Below, in pieces: positions 7,225-8,001 of a DNA stretch of 8,001 bases. The stretch lies in assembly GCA_943369575.1 (NCBI GenBank), contig CALRNP020000250.1, positions 1 to 8,001 of the forward strand, given 5' to 3'. The notes under the pieces are model-generated. The model saw only the letters and a program-made list of their open reading frames with translations. It was not told the DNA's origin and did not search any database. Every line of letters begins with the position of its first letter. Position 1 is the stretch's first letter. Source of the DNA: Azorhizobium sp943369575 (GTDB lineage: Bacteria; Pseudomonadota; Alphaproteobacteria; Rhizobiales; Xanthobacteraceae). The position numbers were made by a program, and so were the translations under genes.

Positions 7225-8001
7225 GAACCGAGCGGGCGGAAGCCCACATAGCCCCCGTCGGCGTCATAGAGATAATCGAAGGCGTTCAGGAACCGCACCG
7301 AGGTGTTCACGAACGGTGCGGAATTGCTGTCGCGGGCCACCAGCGTCACGAATGACGGCGCGAGCGGATCGGAGCGATCGCCGGCCTTGAAGGCGTAAGT
7401 GACGTCGGCCGCGCCGGTCTTGATCGCCACAGCCACACCCGGCTTCAGCTCTGCCCGCCCGCGATTGTCGGGAGTGGAGGCGCGCCCCTGCCTCTGGTCT
7501 TGCGGCACCCGCAGGAACATGCCGCTGGCGCCGGTGTCCATCAGCATGGTGCCGCAGGCGGGCGGCCGCCCGCCGAGGGACATGCAGGCCGGCGCCGCCG
7601 ACCAGTCGGGATAGACCGCGCTCTTCTCCAGCTTCACGAACTGAAAGCCGCGCGCCAGCGCCACATCCAATCCCACATGCACACCCGCGCGCGTCACCAC
7701 ATACCCGCGGCGGATGCGGCCCAGCGTACCCGGCTCGCCCATGCCGAGCACGGTGAGGAGCGGATTGTGGTCCGGCGTTCCCTGAGGTTGCTCCGCCTGC
7801 TGGCGGGCGAACCCCACGCCGATCACCGCCACATCGCGGGGATTGCGGCTGGGGCGGCACCCGGGGAAGTTCGCGATGCAGGACAGTTCCCGCACCGCCA
7901 ACACCGGCATGGGCCGGGTGGTGACGCTGGAGCCATCGGCGCCGGAAAGGGTCACCGGGGTCACGACCCAGGTGCCGCGTGTGATCCGGCCCGAGCCGGT
8001 A
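7218..8001 (-). CDS. Aspartic-protease-like protein, 3' part (start lies beyond the right edge)
   Basis: Reading leftwards from 8000 there are 260 codons before the stop at 7220-7218; the frame stays open to the window edge (TGSGRITRGTWVVTPVTL), so the GTG at 7964 is probably not the start. The key motif is TMLMDTGASGMFL, with D155 (visible numbering) as the predicted catalytic aspartate in the DTG form of pepsin/retropepsin-type proteases. The C-terminal segment VRFLNAFDYLYDADGGYVGFRP resembles the closing strands of the pepsin C-terminal lobe. Four cysteines (C41, C48, C139, C149) in pairs suggest disulfides and an exported protein. Only one DTG motif is visible, so this is either a single-lobe homodimeric enzyme or the second lobe of a longer protein. 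It is convergent with the Mo-hydroxylase operon and has no evident functional link to it. Protease activity is inferred from the motif. Confidence 0.68.
   Translation of the reverse strand, partial: TGSGRITRGTWVVTPVTLSGADGSSVTTRPMPVLAVRELSCIANFPGCRPSRNPRDVAVIGVGFARQQAEQPQGTPDHNPLLTVLGMGEPGTLGRIRRGYVVTRAGVHVGLDVALARGFQFVKLEKSAVYPDWSAAPACMSLGGRPPACGTMLMDTGASGMFLRVPQDQRQGRASTPDNRGRAELKPGVAVAIKTGAADVTYAFKAGDRSDPLAPSFVTLVARDSNSAPFVNTSVRFLNAFDYLYDADGGYVGFRPLGSK

Overview
The window is GC-rich, densely coding DNA with alphaproteobacterial character, most likely from the Hyphomicrobiales (Rhizobiales). This rests on three things: the groESL operon has an alphaproteobacterial-type RpoH promoter plus a CIRCE operator, GroEL carries the Gly/Met-rich C-terminal tail, and the neighbouring families are common in this order. 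A Xanthobacteraceae/Azorhizobium-like source is a guess, not something shown.

Layout. At 1-135 (minus) lies the start of a lipoprotein gene that runs off the left edge. A 343-bp divergent intergenic region follows; its right part holds a heat-shock promoter (367-398), a CIRCE/HrcA operator (407-433) and a small leader hairpin. Then come groES (479-766) and groEL (810-2453), closed by two strong hairpins (2474-2496 and 2506-2533). Convergent to groEL is a two-gene minus-strand operon: an atypical-SDR NAD(P)-binding protein (start 3813) and a cytoplasmic DsbA-family thiol oxidoreductase with a CGWC motif (2560-3183). A divergent HxlR-family regulator with one cysteine (3936-4340) faces this operon across a 122-bp AT-richer promoter region with inverted repeats built on the half-site CCTGA. 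Downstream on the plus strand is a two-gene molybdenum hydroxylase operon of the isoquinoline 1-oxidoreductase (IorAB) type: a 2x[2Fe-2S] small subunit (4473-4934) and a Tat-exported molybdopterin subunit (4938-7175), ended by a hairpin terminator. The right edge holds the 3' part of a minus-strand gene for an aspartic-protease-like protein (7218 to beyond 8001).

How it fits together. The chaperonin operon is standard housekeeping with a double heat-shock control region. The HxlR/NAD(P)-binding/DsbA set looks like a small redox- or electrophile-responsive module; this is inference from family knowledge, the divergent arrangement and the operator-like repeats. The IorAB-like pair is a periplasmic hydroxylase or aldehyde oxidase whose electron acceptor (normally a cytochrome c) and maturation factor (XdhC-type) are not encoded in the window. 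I see no mobile elements, CRISPR arrays, tRNA or rRNA genes. Nothing here is convincingly an entirely new system; the most open questions are the redox module and the pepsin-like fragment at the right edge.
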